From: JAPHTQ01 sp050288165 | GTDB lineage: Bacteria > Pseudomonadota > Gammaproteobacteria > Thiohalomonadales > Thiohalomonadaceae | Length of the DNA: 64,000 bases | Assembly (NCBI GenBank): GCA_050288165.1 | Contig: JBNKDG010000005.1 | Span: 186,001-250,000, forward strand | Direction: 5' to 3' | Shown: piece after piece, positions 34,207 to 43,536 of the stretch | Layout of the letters: each line of letters begins with the position of its first letter | Position numbering within the stretch: the first letter of the stretch is position 1 | Position numbers and translations under genes: made by a program | The notes under the pieces: generated by a model | What the model was told of the DNA's origin: nothing | Seen by the model: only the letters and a program-made list of their open reading frames with translations | Database searches by the model: none

Positions 34207-35762
34207 CAGAATTTCCCTATCAGATCAAATTTGAAGAGGATTTCTTTGTCGAAGTTATCGACGTTCTCACTAATGTCTCTCAGCGGCATACTGAGTACCA
34301 TGCTGGCGGACAGATGTTTGCCACCCACATCGGTGCCAAGAGCCACACCGTAAATATCTCCACAACTTGTCGTATTATCGCTTTCACAACGTACCTGACC
34401 GTAATCCAGGCCGACATAACCGGAGATACTGTTTACCTCACCGCTCCAGAGTTCCGGATACCAGGTCGCAGCAAAATTGTTGTTGAGATACCAGGCGTTG
34501 TTGCCGTACAGGTTTTTGTCCAGATAGCCGCGCACGGTGTAGTCACTTCCCACACTGAGCTGATCACTGTTGTAGAGCTGGTCGTCGCTCTGTTGCAGGT
34601 GCAGGTTCGATGCGATGTGATAGCGGCTGTCCCTGATGCGGTAAAACAGGTTCATATCGAGGCTGTGTTTGCGAAATTGCAGCTTTGCATCGTTCTGTGT
34701 GGTGGAATCGGCCCTGGCATCGAACCAGTCTGTTCCACGGTAAAAGCTGTATACCGTCGTAAGCTGCCCCCACTCCTGCACGGACGAAAGTTTCAGATCC
34801 AGTTGCGCCAGGGTGGTTTTGTAACTGGACACATCCACCAGTTCATCCGCAAAGTAGTTTTTAGTGTCCTTGTGATAAACCGACATGGAGCCTGTCAGTT
34901 TGTTTTTCTGGTTCCGCCACAGGACCTTACTCACTCTCAGGCGGGTACCCAGGGTATCGCCTTCAGAGAGGTAGGTGTCATTGATGCCCGATACACCCTG
35001 GCGGTAGGAAAAATCGGTGCCGACAACTTCCACCAGGTAGTCCGATATCGGGAAGGAGTAGTTCAGTTCCGAACCGGCATTGCCCTGGTACTCTTTCTGT
35101 ACGTAGCTGGTGTTGTAGCGATAGGTCAAAATATCGTTAATCCACAGGGGATTGTCGATAGACAGTTCGCCGGTTACCGATACGTTGTCTTTTTTCAGGT
35201 TATGTCTGCCACTTATCCCGATTTGCAGGTGGTAGGGGGTGCTGTCTTCGCTTTTGATTTCGATGACGCTCCCGCCGGGTTTCTTGCCCGGTGCGATATC
35301 GAACTTCACGTCGCTTGACGGCGGCCTGTTCATCATTTCCAGGGACGATTCAATGTTCCGTAAATTCAGGATGTCGCCCTTCTGGAACGCGAACGCCGTC
35401 CTTATCCTGGAATTGGCCTGCTTGGTTTTGGCATCGACCACATCTTCCAGCGTTCCCTTCAATACGCTAATGCTGATTTGGCCATCGGAAATGTCCTGCT
35501 CTTCCAGGTAGGCCCTTGTGGTGATATTCCCTCTGTTCATGTACATATCAGATACGCTATCCACAACTGCGCTCAGCAGTTCCTTGTCGATGCACTTGCC
35601 CATGTATGGCCCGAACAGAACCCTGCCCTGCTCTCCGGTGAAGTCCTTGTCCCCTACATCCACACGACTCAATTCCGTACATTGCGGCGCAGGAAGTATC
35701 TCTTCTGCAAGTACGTTGCCGACGCAAGGCACTAACAGCAACGTATAGAGGCGGTAATTCAT
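34206..35762 (-). CDS. cdiB: CdiB: TpsB outer-membrane transporter
   Basis: The Omp85-family beta-barrel pore of two-partner secretion, which exports CdiA across the outer membrane. From the chosen ATG (35760-35762) it has 518 residues: signal peptide (1-19, LLLVPCVGNVLA), a POTRA region (about 40-200, with SVLKGTLEDVVD), and a C-terminal barrel of alternating strands ending in Phe, as outer-membrane proteins do. The open frame extends 27 codons further upstream, but the signal peptide fixes the start. Neither start has a strong ribosome site. A 7-bp inverted repeat (AAATAGC...GCTATTT) lies just upstream. Confidence 0.9.
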   Translation of the reverse strand: MNYRLYTLLLVPCVGNVLAEEILPAPQCTELSRVDVGDKDFTGEQGRVLFGPYMGKCIDKELLSAVVDSVSDMYMNRGNITTRAYLEEQDISDGQISISVLKGTLEDVVDAKTKQANSRIRTAFAFQKGDILNLRNIESSLEMMNRPPSSDVKFDIAPGKKPGGSVIEIKSEDSTPYHLQIGISGRHNLKKDNVSVTGELSIDNPLWINDILTYRYNTSYVQKEYQGNAGSELNYSFPISDYLVEVVGTDFSYRQGVSGINDTYLSEGDTLGTRLRVSKVLWRNQKNKLTGSMSVYHKDTKNYFADELVDVSSYKTTLAQLDLKLSSVQEWGQLTTVYSFYRGTDWFDARADSTTQNDAKLQFRKHSLDMNLFYRIRDSRYHIASNLHLQQSDDQLYNSDQLSVGSDYTVRGYLDKNLYGNNAWYLNNNFAATWYPELWSGEVNSISGYVGLDYGQVRCESDNTTSCGDIYGVALGTDVGGKHLSASMVLSMPLRDISENVDNFDKEILFKFDLIGKF

Positions 35763-36328
35763 TGGTGTCTGTCTGTGTAGAGTAGTCGCGCGCGAAATAG
35801 CCGCAGCTATTTGGTGCAAAATCCTTTTGGGAACTGGCGGCACATCGAGTACATGCCATTGAAAATTATTGGGTAATCAGGAGGGCATATTGGGATTAGC
35901 AGCACTCCCTCGCCGTATACTTCCAGATGAATTTTAACCACGCGACATACAAAATTACAAACACAAAATAGAGGGAAATAGAAGAACCCTCTTATGAAAT
36001 ATTTGAATATTCACCATTCGGAGTGATGACGACGCTACAGGTGTTTGCTGATATAACGTCTGAGCAATTGCAGATAAGTGAAGTTACGCCCGGCATATCC
36101 GGGAGCCTATTGGGTGGCTGTGCCCTCAAAGGACTCTCCTTGGATACAAGGCGCTACGTCCTTATGGCCAGTTGCTACTCTCGATGAAGACCTTCATTTC
36201 CCCGTGTTCGGATATGCTCCCGAACCACCATCTTCATCAAGTCCACCAGTCGATACTCAGGTATCCCTTGGCACAGAAATGCTGTTCGTTATAGTTACTC
36301 TGCTTTTCTATATAGCGCCGTTTATTAG
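35763..36328. other. Upstream region of the CDI operon
   Basis: 566 bases without a well-supported gene. The part next to cdiB (about 35860-36060) is AT-rich and would hold the CDI promoter, but no clear sigma-70 pair stands out. A GTG-started plus-strand frame at 36078-36368 (96 codons, one hydrophobic helix near its end) has no ribosome site and overlaps the next gene, so I do not call it. Confidence 0.4.
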
Positions 36329-37339
36329 TTACTTTTTGTCAGAAGCCCAGGAGAAGGCGTCCGAATAACAGTGCTCTGGATCGACACCCCGCGCCACTGC
36401 CGCATCCCTGGCGCTGTAGACCATATCGGGATGGCCGCAGGCGTAGACCTCGAAGCCGCTCAGATTCTCAAAGTCGGCCAGCAGTGCCTCCTGTACATGT
36501 CCCTTGCGTCCGTCCCAGTCCGCATCTGGCTGTGACAACACCGGGCGGTAGCGGATGTTGGGGAAACGGCTCTCCCACTCACGCACCAGTGCATCGGCAT
36601 AAAGCCCGTCGCGATTCCGCGCACCCCAGTAAAGATAGACCGCGCGGCTCGACTGCTCCGCCACCATATGCTCAATGATCGCCTTGACCGGGCCGAAGCC
36701 GGTACCGGTGGCGAGCAGGATAATCGGCTGCTCCGAGTCCTCGCGCAGGAAGAAGCTGCCCTTCGGTCCCTCGATGCGCACGATATCTCCCTCTTTCATG
36801 CCGTCGAAGATGTGTGCGGTAAATTCGCCGCCCTTGATGCGGCGGATGTGAAACTCCAACAGATCGTCGTGGTGCGGCGCGTTGGCGATGGAGAAGGCGC
36901 GCTTGCGACCGTCGGGCATCATGAAGTCGACGTACTGTCCGGCCAGGTATTGCAGCCGCTCGCTCTCGGGCAGCTTGAGGAACAGGGCCATCACTTCGTC
37001 GTTGAGCTTTTCCAGTTTGGCCACCTTGGTCGGCAGCTTCTTCACCGGGATCTCTTCCACCGCGCCGATCTCGTGGATCTCGATGGTAAGGTCTGTCACC
37101 GGTTTGGCGACGCAGAACAGCGACATACCGATCGACGCCTGGGCTTCACTTAAGCCCATCGGTTCATCGTCATAGCGGATCTCGCCGCTGACGATCTGGC
37201 CGATGCAGGCGCCGCAGGCACCGCCGCGGCAGCCATAGGGAAAGGCGAGGCCGTTGCGCAGGGCCGCTTCAAGAATGGTTTCGTCGGGGTTGGCGCTGAA
37301 CTCGTGCCCGCTGGGCAGGACCTTGATTGAAAAACTCAT
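36329..37339 (-). CDS. 2Fe-2S ferredoxin / flavin reductase (AscD-like)
   Basis: A 336-residue electron-transfer enzyme. The N-terminal plant-type ferredoxin domain has the cluster ligands Cys37-x4-Cys42-x2-Cys45 and Cys76. The FAD domain with RAFSIANAPH (about 142-151) and the NAD(P)H domain with ATGTGFGPVKAI and the terminal YACGHPDMV follow. It belongs to the family annotated as CDP-6-deoxy-delta-3,4-glucoseen reductase, but no sugar-synthesis genes are near. A general NAD(P)H:acceptor role is more likely. It lies just outside the CDI locus, 67 bases downstream of the DJ-1 gene and in the same direction. Confidence 0.88.
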   Translation of the reverse strand: MSFSIKVLPSGHEFSANPDETILEAALRNGLAFPYGCRGGACGACIGQIVSGEIRYDDEPMGLSEAQASIGMSLFCVAKPVTDLTIEIHEIGAVEEIPVKKLPTKVAKLEKLNDEVMALFLKLPESERLQYLAGQYVDFMMPDGRKRAFSIANAPHHDDLLEFHIRRIKGGEFTAHIFDGMKEGDIVRIEGPKGSFFLREDSEQPIILLATGTGFGPVKAIIEHMVAEQSSRAVYLYWGARNRDGLYADALVREWESRFPNIRYRPVLSQPDADWDGRKGHVQEALLADFENLSGFEVYACGHPDMVYSARDAAVARGVDPEHCYSDAFSWASDKK

Positions 37340-37406
37340 GCGATTCCTTTAATCATTATTTTTGCAGCAAATTATGCAATAACTCGGGCGGTAGGTGGCA
37401 ATCGAT

Positions 37407-37958
37407 TTATGGCCGCACCAATCCCGCTTCAACCTGATCCCGCTTTTCTTTCCCCACCAGGATCTCGATCAACGCCAGGGTAAAGTCCATTGCGGTGCCG
37501 GGACCGCGCGAGGTGATCACCTTGCCGTCCTGCACCACCGGGGTTTCCAGATAGGTGACGCCGGGCAGGTCCATTTTGTCCACATGGCCGGGATAGCTGG
37601 TGGCCTGTTTGCCGTCGAGCAGTCCAGCGTTACCCAGTACTCGCGGTGCGGCGCAGATCGCGGCGACATATTTATCGGCACCGGCCATTTTGTGCAGCAG
37701 AGTATGGATGCGCGGATCGGCATCGAGGTTGGTGGCGCCGGGCAGACCGCCGGGCAGTACCACCATGTCGTAGTCGCGGCGCAGGGCGTGATCGAGATCG
37801 GTCTGCGGCACCAGCACCACGCCACGGGAGGCGGTCACCGGCCCCGGCTCAAGCCCGGCAGTGGTCACCTCCACACCGGCCCGCACCAGCAGGTCGATGA
37901 TGGTTACTGCTTCAAGCTCTTCGCATCCGGGGGCGAGGGGGACAAGGACGCTTGCCAT
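37407..37958 (-). CDS. yajL: DJ-1/YajL-family protein
   Basis: A 183-residue cytosolic protein of the DJ-1/PfpI superfamily, implicated in oxidative-stress protection and, debatably, deglycation. The nucleophile Cys102 sits in AAICAAPRVLG and the partner Glu14/15 in PGCEELEAV. The VLPGGLPGATNL segment (about 67-78) is typical of the YajL/ThiJ subgroup. Its start overlaps the 3' end of the deacetylase-like gene by 55 bases, so the two are co-transcribed. Confidence 0.92.
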   Translation of the reverse strand: MASVLVPLAPGCEELEAVTIIDLLVRAGVEVTTAGLEPGPVTASRGVVLVPQTDLDHALRRDYDMVVLPGGLPGATNLDADPRIHTLLHKMAGADKYVAAICAAPRVLGNAGLLDGKQATSYPGHVDKMDLPGVTYLETPVVQDGKVITSRGPGTAMDFTLALIEILVGKEKRDQVEAGLVRP

Positions 37959-38731
37959 AGCCGTTCCTCCTGTCTGCTGTGGTTAATCAACTCAGAGACC
38001 GGCACCAGCCGCACACCGTACTCGTCCAGTTCGGGCAACAGGTGTTCCAGTGCCGCGATGGTCTCCGGATAGGGGTGGCTGATGCCGATGGCGGCACCGT
38101 CACGTTGCGCCCGCGCCACCAGACGGCTGAACTGGCTACGAATCGCCGCCTCGTCACGGTCGTTGTCGAGGAAGATATTGCGGCGCAGGCTGGGCACCGC
38201 CTTCTCCCGGGCGATACGTCCGGCGATGGTGTGGGCGGTGGTGGCGCTGTCGATAAAGTAGAAGCCATCCATGCGGTGCAGCGAGGTCATCAACCAGGCC
38301 ATCGGCTCGATCATCCGCGTGAGCAGGCTGCCCATGTGGTTGTTCATGCCTCGGGCATGGGGTACCGATTCGAGATTGGCGCGCAGGGTCTGCTGCAGCG
38401 TCTGCCGATCCATGCTGCGGTCGATCCCGCCCGGCCCCATGGCGCGACCGTTACTCGCCTCCATCGGCTGGTGCAGCATCACCTCCTTACCGGAAGCGAA
38501 GGCGGCCTCGGCGAGGCGGCGACTATAGGTGGTCTGGGGCAGAATGGCGCAGGTGACCTGGCCGGGGAGGGCGGCGACACGCAGGCCGTCGTGCAGGCGA
38601 TCGCCCAGGTCGTCGATGATGATGGCAATCGCCGGCAACAAGGGCGAAGCGGGCGGCTCCTCTGCCGTCGCGCAGAGCGGCAGCAGTGCCAGCACTGCTG
38701 CCAACCCACGCTGCCAGTTACCGCGCAGCAA
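37904..38731 (-). CDS. yibQ: Divergent polysaccharide deacetylase (YibQ)
   Basis: A 275-residue exported protein. The signal peptide (about 1-23) ends in CATA. The divergent deacetylase domain has IAIIIDDLGD (about 34-43), MLHQPMEA (His about 90), RGMNNHMGSLLT (about 125-136) and GISHPYPETI (about 218-227). YibQ proteins sit with envC and a carboxy-terminal protease in many gammaproteobacteria, as here. The substrate is uncertain, possibly a cell-wall glycan. Confidence 0.92.
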   Translation of the reverse strand: MLRGNWQRGLAAVLALLPLCATAEEPPASPLLPAIAIIIDDLGDRLHDGLRVAALPGQVTCAILPQTTYSRRLAEAAFASGKEVMLHQPMEASNGRAMGPGGIDRSMDRQTLQQTLRANLESVPHARGMNNHMGSLLTRMIEPMAWLMTSLHRMDGFYFIDSATTAHTIAGRIAREKAVPSLRRNIFLDNDRDEAAIRSQFSRLVARAQRDGAAIGISHPYPETIAALEHLLPELDEYGVRLVPVSELINHSRQEERLWQASLSPSPPDAKSLKQ

Positions 38732-38737
38732 GGGCAG

Positions 38738-40072
38738 TTACTCCCCGTTACGGCTCTGCATGATGGTGAGGCCCTTGAGCAGGGTCAGCGCCTCATAGAG
38801 GACATAGTCGCTGTCGACCAGTGACTCTTTATCCGCATCCTTCTTCTTGCTGTCGCTTTTCTTCTTGTCACCGTTGCCGTTGGCAAGGTGGCCGGCCAGA
38901 TCCGCCTCTTTGATCAACTCGACACCGTTACCCTCGAGCTTCGCCACCTTGAGCGGCTCGACGGCGATATCCGGCACGATACCCTCGGCCTGAATGGAAC
39001 GGCCGGACGGGGTGTAGTAACGGGCGGTAGTAATCTTCACCGCGGTGTTGTTGCTCATGGGGAAGATGGTCTGCACCGAGCCCTTACCGAAAGTACGTGA
39101 CCCCATGATCACCGCGCGCTTGTGATCCTGCAGCGCACCGGCGACGATCTCCGAGGCGGAGGCGGAACCACCGTTGACCAGCACCACCAGTGGCGCGCCG
39201 TTCAGCACATCGTCCGGAGTGGCGACAAAGTCGAGCTGCGCGTCGGCGGCGCGGCCTTCGGTATAGACGATCTTGCCTTTGCGCAGGAAGGCGTCGGAAA
39301 CGCTCACCGCCGCACCGAGCACACCGCCCGGGTTGTTGCGCAGATCCAGCACCAGCCCCTGCAGGCTACCTTTGTTCTCTTTCTTCAGCTTGCTCACCGC
39401 CTTGTGCACATCTTCACCGGTGGCGGTCTGGAAATTGGTGATGCGCACATAGCCGAAGCCCTGCTCCAGCATGCGGTTCTTGACGCTCTTCACCTTAATT
39501 TCGTCGCGGGTGATGGTGATGATCAGCGGCTTCTGCACCCCTTCACGGACGATGGTCAGGGTAATATCGCTACCCGGATCACCGCGCATCATCTTCACCG
39601 CCTCGGTCAGGGTCATCCCCTTCACCGGGGTATCGTCGAGGCGAATGACCAGATCACCGGCCAGCACACCGGCGCGCATCGCAGGGGTATCGTCGATGGG
39701 GGTAACCACCTTGACGAAGCCGTCTTCCATGGTGACCTCGATGCCGAGACCGCCGAACTTGCCGGTGGTACCGACCTGAAGGTCCTTGAACTCTTCCTGA
39801 TCGAGATAGGCGGAGTGGGGATCGAGGCTGGCGAGCATGCCGCGAATGGCGCCTTCCAGCAGTTTCTTGTCGTCGACCTTTTCGACGTAATCCTCTTTAA
39901 CCCGACCGAACACCTCGCTGAGGCTGCGCAGTTCGCCAAGCGGCAGGGTGCTGCCATTGCCGTTGGCAGAGGCGGCCTGACGATCGGCCAGCACGCTGGT
40001 GCCGACGCTAAGCGCCGCACCCAGGGTCATACCTGCTGCCAGAACCAGAGTAAATCTTGCTGATGACTTCAT
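38738..40072 (-). CDS. ctpA: Carboxy-terminal processing protease (S41)
   Basis: A 444-residue periplasmic Ser-Lys protease. The signal peptide (1-24) is followed by a coiled start with REDYVEKVDD-like residues and a PDZ domain (about 85-170, GGLGIEVTMEDG). The S41 core has LRNNPGGVLG, the nucleophile Ser in GGSASASEIVAG (about 300) and the general base Lys in TFGKGSVQT (about 325). The C-terminus is Lys/Asp-rich low complexity. Such proteases trim or control cell-wall hydrolases; the neighbouring EnvC is an activator of those. Confidence 0.93.
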   Translation of the reverse strand: MKSSARFTLVLAAGMTLGAALSVGTSVLADRQAASANGNGSTLPLGELRSLSEVFGRVKEDYVEKVDDKKLLEGAIRGMLASLDPHSAYLDQEEFKDLQVGTTGKFGGLGIEVTMEDGFVKVVTPIDDTPAMRAGVLAGDLVIRLDDTPVKGMTLTEAVKMMRGDPGSDITLTIVREGVQKPLIITITRDEIKVKSVKNRMLEQGFGYVRITNFQTATGEDVHKAVSKLKKENKGSLQGLVLDLRNNPGGVLGAAVSVSDAFLRKGKIVYTEGRAADAQLDFVATPDDVLNGAPLVVLVNGGSASASEIVAGALQDHKRAVIMGSRTFGKGSVQTIFPMSNNTAVKITTARYYTPSGRSIQAEGIVPDIAVEPLKVAKLEGNGVELIKEADLAGHLANGNGDKKKSDSKKKDADKESLVDSDYVLYEALTLLKGLTIMQSRNGE

Positions 40073-40168
40073 CTATTGCTCCTGGATCGGCTAACGCCGC
40101 CGACCCTTCATTTATTAACTGCCTTCCGGCTGGATAGTTAAAGATAGTACTTCAATCGCCAGGCAAAA

Positions 40169-41317
40169 TCAGCGCTTGCACCAGCGTACCGGATCGGTGG
40201 GTTTGCCGTCCTTTCTGATCTCGAAATAGAGTCCACTGCGCTCCGCGCCGCCACTGTCGCCAACGGTGGCAATGGTCTCGCCCGACTCGACCCAGTCGCC
40301 GGTCTCCTTGTAGAGACTCTGGTTTTGGCCGTAGAGACTCATGTAGCCGTCGCCGTGATCGAGAATGATCACCATACCGTAGCCGCGTAGCCAGTCGGCG
40401 AAGGCGACCCGGCCGTGTGAGATCGCCTTGACCTCATCGCCCTGTCCGGCGCCGATCATGACTCCCATCCAGCGTAGACTGCCGACCTTGCGCGGACTGC
40501 CGTAGCTGACCAGCAAGGGGCCGCTGGCGGGCCAGCGCATTTTCCCTTTGAGGCTGGGGAAGGGCTTACGGTTCCCCGCCTCGGCGGGAATATCTTCCAG
40601 CACATCGGCCAGGGCGTTGAGCAGTTTCTTCAACTCCTGCTCATCTTCAAGCATCGCCGCGAGACGCTGATCCTGACTGCCGATCTCATCCTTCAGTTTG
40701 GCCACCACCGCTTCGCGTTCGTCACGGGAGTTTTCCAGCTCGCTCTTCTCCTGCTTCTGCTTCTCCCGCAGTTCACGCATCTTTTTTGTTTCCGCCTCCA
40801 TTTCGAGACGTACCTTTTCCAGCTTGTTAATCGTCTCGCTAAGACGATCGATGCGTTCGCTACGGGCCTTGTTGAGGTAGTCGTAGTAGGTCACCACCCG
40901 ACCGACGGTGGACGGACTCTCCTGGTTGAGCAGGATCTTGAGATACTCCTGCCGCCCCATGGCGTAGGTGGCGCGGACCTGATCCCCCAGGTATTCACGC
41001 TGCTGTGCAATGGAACGTTGCAACTCGCGCTCTTCTTCGCGCAGCTTGTCGAGACGCTTACGCCGCTGATTGAGATCGCGACCGAGGCGGGGAATGCTGC
41101 GAGTGAGGGAGGCGATACGCTGTTCCGACTTGCGCAGATCCTCGCGCAGTTCATCGTAGTGGTTACGCACCTTCTGCAACTGCGATTGCAGTGTGGCGAT
41201 GCGCTCGCGTAGCTGTTGCAGTTCGGCCCGCTTGGCCGCCTTGTCTTCCGCCTGTAGCGGCAGACAGACAAACAGCAGCAGAGCAAGCACAAGGTGACGT
41301 TGTCGTGGGCTCGTCAT
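40169..41317 (-). CDS. envC: Murein hydrolase activator EnvC
   Basis: A 382-residue periplasmic protein that activates amidases during septum splitting. The signal peptide (ending LPLQA) fixes the start at Met 41317; a longer frame from 41362 would overlap gpmI. Long coiled coils occupy about 25-240. A C-terminal M23/LytM domain lacks part of the zinc site, as in all EnvC, and shows DHGDGYMSLYG and GESGETIATVGD-like segments near 320-355. Gene order gpmI-envC-ctpA-yibQ is conserved. Confidence 0.93.
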   Translation of the reverse strand: MTSPRQRHLVLALLLFVCLPLQAEDKAAKRAELQQLRERIATLQSQLQKVRNHYDELREDLRKSEQRIASLTRSIPRLGRDLNQRRKRLDKLREEERELQRSIAQQREYLGDQVRATYAMGRQEYLKILLNQESPSTVGRVVTYYDYLNKARSERIDRLSETINKLEKVRLEMEAETKKMRELREKQKQEKSELENSRDEREAVVAKLKDEIGSQDQRLAAMLEDEQELKKLLNALADVLEDIPAEAGNRKPFPSLKGKMRWPASGPLLVSYGSPRKVGSLRWMGVMIGAGQGDEVKAISHGRVAFADWLRGYGMVIILDHGDGYMSLYGQNQSLYKETGDWVESGETIATVGDSGGAERSGLYFEIRKDGKPTDPVRWCKR

Positions 41318-41345
41318 TGCGCTCCCAGACAACGTCGCCTTCATC

Positions 41346-42914
41346 TCAGCGCGCCTCACCATCGGCCTGCACGATCAGGTCCTGGCCGTTCATTTCGTTC
41401 GGCTTATCCAGACCGAGCAGGTCGAGCATGGTCGGCGCCACATCGGCCAGCACGCCGCGATCGCCAAATTGCAGCTCGCGTTTGCCGACGTAGATGAACG
41501 GCACCAGATTGGAGGTGTGGGCAGTGTGCGGCTGACCGGTGTCTTCGCCCTTCATCTGCTCCGCATTGCCGTGGTCGGCGGTGATCAACATCTCGCCGTC
41601 CTGCTTGCGGATCGCCTCGACCAGGCGACCGAGGCAGCCGTCCAGGGTTTCCACCGCGGTGACCGTGGCGTCGAAGTTGCCGCTGTGACCGACCATGTCA
41701 GTGTTGGCGTAGTTGCAGATGATGACGTCGTACTTACCGCTTTCGATCGCCTCGATCAGTTTGTCGGTCACCTCCAGCGCGCTCATCTGCGGCTGCAGAT
41801 CGTAGGTGGCGATCTTCGGCGAGGCGACCAGGATGCGATCCTCAAACTCGAACGGCTCTTCGCGGCCACCGTTAAAGAAGAAGGTGACGTGGGCGTACTT
41901 TTCGGTCTCGGCGATACGCAACTGGTGCATGCCCATTTTGGCGAGGTATTCGCCGAGAACGTTGTTCAGCCGCTCCGGCGGAAAGGCGACCGGGATGGCG
42001 TAGTCGGCACTGTACTCGGTGAGGCTGGCGAACATGCCGAGCTTGGGCTGGATGGCCCGCTCGAAGCCGTCGAAATCAGGCTCAATGAAGGTACGGGTGA
42101 GCTGCCGCGCCCGGTCGGAGCGGTAGTTCATGAAGATCACCACGTCACCGTCCTGCATCCGCACCTGTTCGGTGCCCTGCGGCTGGATCGCGGTTGCCTT
42201 GACGAACTCGTCGGTCTCGCCGCGTTCGTAGGCCATCTCCAGTCCGCTCATGGCATCGGCAGCGGTGAACTCCGTATGACTGCCGGTGATCAGATCGTAG
42301 GCGGCCTGCACCCGCGGCCAACGGCGATCCCGATCCATGGCGTAGAAACGACCGATAATCGTGGCGAAACGGCCAACTCCCAGTTCGTCGAAGACCTGCT
42401 GCATCAGCTGAATCGACTCGGCAGCACTCTTCGGCGGCATATCGCGGCCATCGAGGAAGGCGTGCAGGTAGACCTTCTTCGCCCCACGCTCGGCAGCCAG
42501 TTTGGCCATGGCGTGGATGTGTTCTTCGTGGCTATGCACGCCGCCGGGGGAGAGCAGACCCAAAATGTGCACCGCGCTGTCGTTGGCGATGGCGGTATCG
42601 ACCACTTCCTGCAGGGTGGCGTTGGTATAGAAGGAGCCGGTCTTGATCGCGCGGCTGACCCGGGTGAACTCCTGGTAGACCACGCGGCCTGCGCCCAGAT
42701 TGAGGTGGCCTACCTCGGAGTTACCCATCTGTCCGCTGGGCAGGCCAACCTCCGCGCCGGAGCAGCGGATCAGGGTATGTGGGCATTTACTCCAGAGCTC
42801 GTCCCAGACTGGGGTCTTGGCCGCATCGATGGCGTTGTAATAGCTGTTTTCGCTATAGCCCCAGCCGTCCAGAATGGTCAGCAACAGCGGGCGGTGGCGC
42901 GTGGAAGAGGGCAT
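41346..42914 (-). CDS. gpmI: Cofactor-independent phosphoglycerate mutase
   Basis: Glycolytic enzyme interconverting 3- and 2-phosphoglycerate with two Mn ions. The 522-residue length is normal. The phosphoserine nucleophile is Ser66 in QMGNSEVGHLN. Metal ligands are seen in TILDGWGYSE (Asp near 16), GLLSPGGVHSHEEH (about 119-132), CNYANTDMVGHSGN and TADHGNAEQM. It is the first gene of the envC operon. Confidence 0.97.
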   Translation of the reverse strand: MPSSTRHRPLLLTILDGWGYSENSYYNAIDAAKTPVWDELWSKCPHTLIRCSGAEVGLPSGQMGNSEVGHLNLGAGRVVYQEFTRVSRAIKTGSFYTNATLQEVVDTAIANDSAVHILGLLSPGGVHSHEEHIHAMAKLAAERGAKKVYLHAFLDGRDMPPKSAAESIQLMQQVFDELGVGRFATIIGRFYAMDRDRRWPRVQAAYDLITGSHTEFTAADAMSGLEMAYERGETDEFVKATAIQPQGTEQVRMQDGDVVIFMNYRSDRARQLTRTFIEPDFDGFERAIQPKLGMFASLTEYSADYAIPVAFPPERLNNVLGEYLAKMGMHQLRIAETEKYAHVTFFFNGGREEPFEFEDRILVASPKIATYDLQPQMSALEVTDKLIEAIESGKYDVIICNYANTDMVGHSGNFDATVTAVETLDGCLGRLVEAIRKQDGEMLITADHGNAEQMKGEDTGQPHTAHTSNLVPFIYVGKRELQFGDRGVLADVAPTMLDLLGLDKPNEMNGQDLIVQADGEAR

Positions 42915-43079
42915 ATGTCAAACCAATTTAGTCAGTTATTTTTTCGAGTCCCGGCTATTCTAACGTGCTTGCGGTTTTTGGGCCATGTTGAGTGTAGGGG
43001 TAAACCATTCATTTCGCAGGAAATCACTTACATCCACAAAGCTCTTCTCAAACGTTTTATTATTGTATATTGTTTTGCT

Positions 43080-43090
43080 GATATTATATC
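43080..43090. promoter_or_regulatory. Candidate operator upstream of the ArsR-type repressor
   Basis: A perfect 11-bp palindrome GATATTATATC, 52 bases before the repressor start, overlapping a possible -10 (TATATC, 43085-43090) with TTGTAT 16 bases upstream. The position suits autoregulation by the repressor. This is an inference from symmetry alone. Confidence 0.35.
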
Positions 43091-43142
43091 GGTGGAGAGA
43101 CAAGCCACCACACCCCACTACGCCGCAGTCAGGGACCGGAAT

Positions 43143-43460
43143 ATGTCAGATACCGCACACATGGGATTGATAACCAAGGATGATGATATCGACCGCGCTT
43201 CACGCTCGTTGAAGGCGATGTCGCATCCGCTTCGCTTGAAGATCCTCTGCACACTTGGCGATCAGGAAGTCAGTGTTCAGGACATCGTCGACCGCGTTGG
43301 CACCTCCCAGAGTAATATCTCGCAACACCTTGCTATTCTGCGCGACAAAGGTATCCTCTCTTCGCGCAAGGACGCCAACCGCGTCTACTACAAGGTCGTC
43401 GACTCGCGCACGTTGCAACTGATCGGCATGATGCGCGTCGTCTTCTGCACTTTGGAATAA
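43143..43460 (+). CDS. ArsR-family repressor with BigR/SqrR-type cysteine pair
   Basis: A 105-residue winged-helix repressor. The HTH region is VQDIVDRVGTSQSNISQHLAILRDKGIL (two segments, about 45-72), followed by the wing SSRKDANRVYYKV. Only two cysteines occur, Cys36 and Cys102. Their spacing of 66 residues equals that of the persulfide-sensing pairs of BigR (Cys42/Cys108) and SqrR (Cys41/Cys107). The metal-site motif of true arsenic repressors is absent. A membrane rhodanese follows 76 bases downstream, supporting a role in sulfide or persulfide response. The start at 43143 gives the normal length for the family. Confidence 0.88.
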   Translation: MSDTAHMGLITKDDDIDRASRSLKAMSHPLRLKILCTLGDQEVSVQDIVDRVGTSQSNISQHLAILRDKGILSSRKDANRVYYKVVDSRTLQLIGMMRVVFCTLE

Positions 43461-43536
43461 GCGCCACTTTAAATACGCTATTGAACGGTGCAGGCCGTTC
43501 GATGGCGATCCGTTTACTATAAGAACACACCCGACC

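Noticed and set aside
36078..36368. 96-codon GTG-started frame with a hydrophobic helix
   Set aside because: No ribosome site, a Pro/Ser-rich N-terminus and a 40-base overlap with the next gene; possible but not supported.
41469..43142. Long plus-strand frame running into the ArsR repressor
   Set aside because: It is the shadow of gpmI on the other strand; the repressor's normal length starts at 43143.
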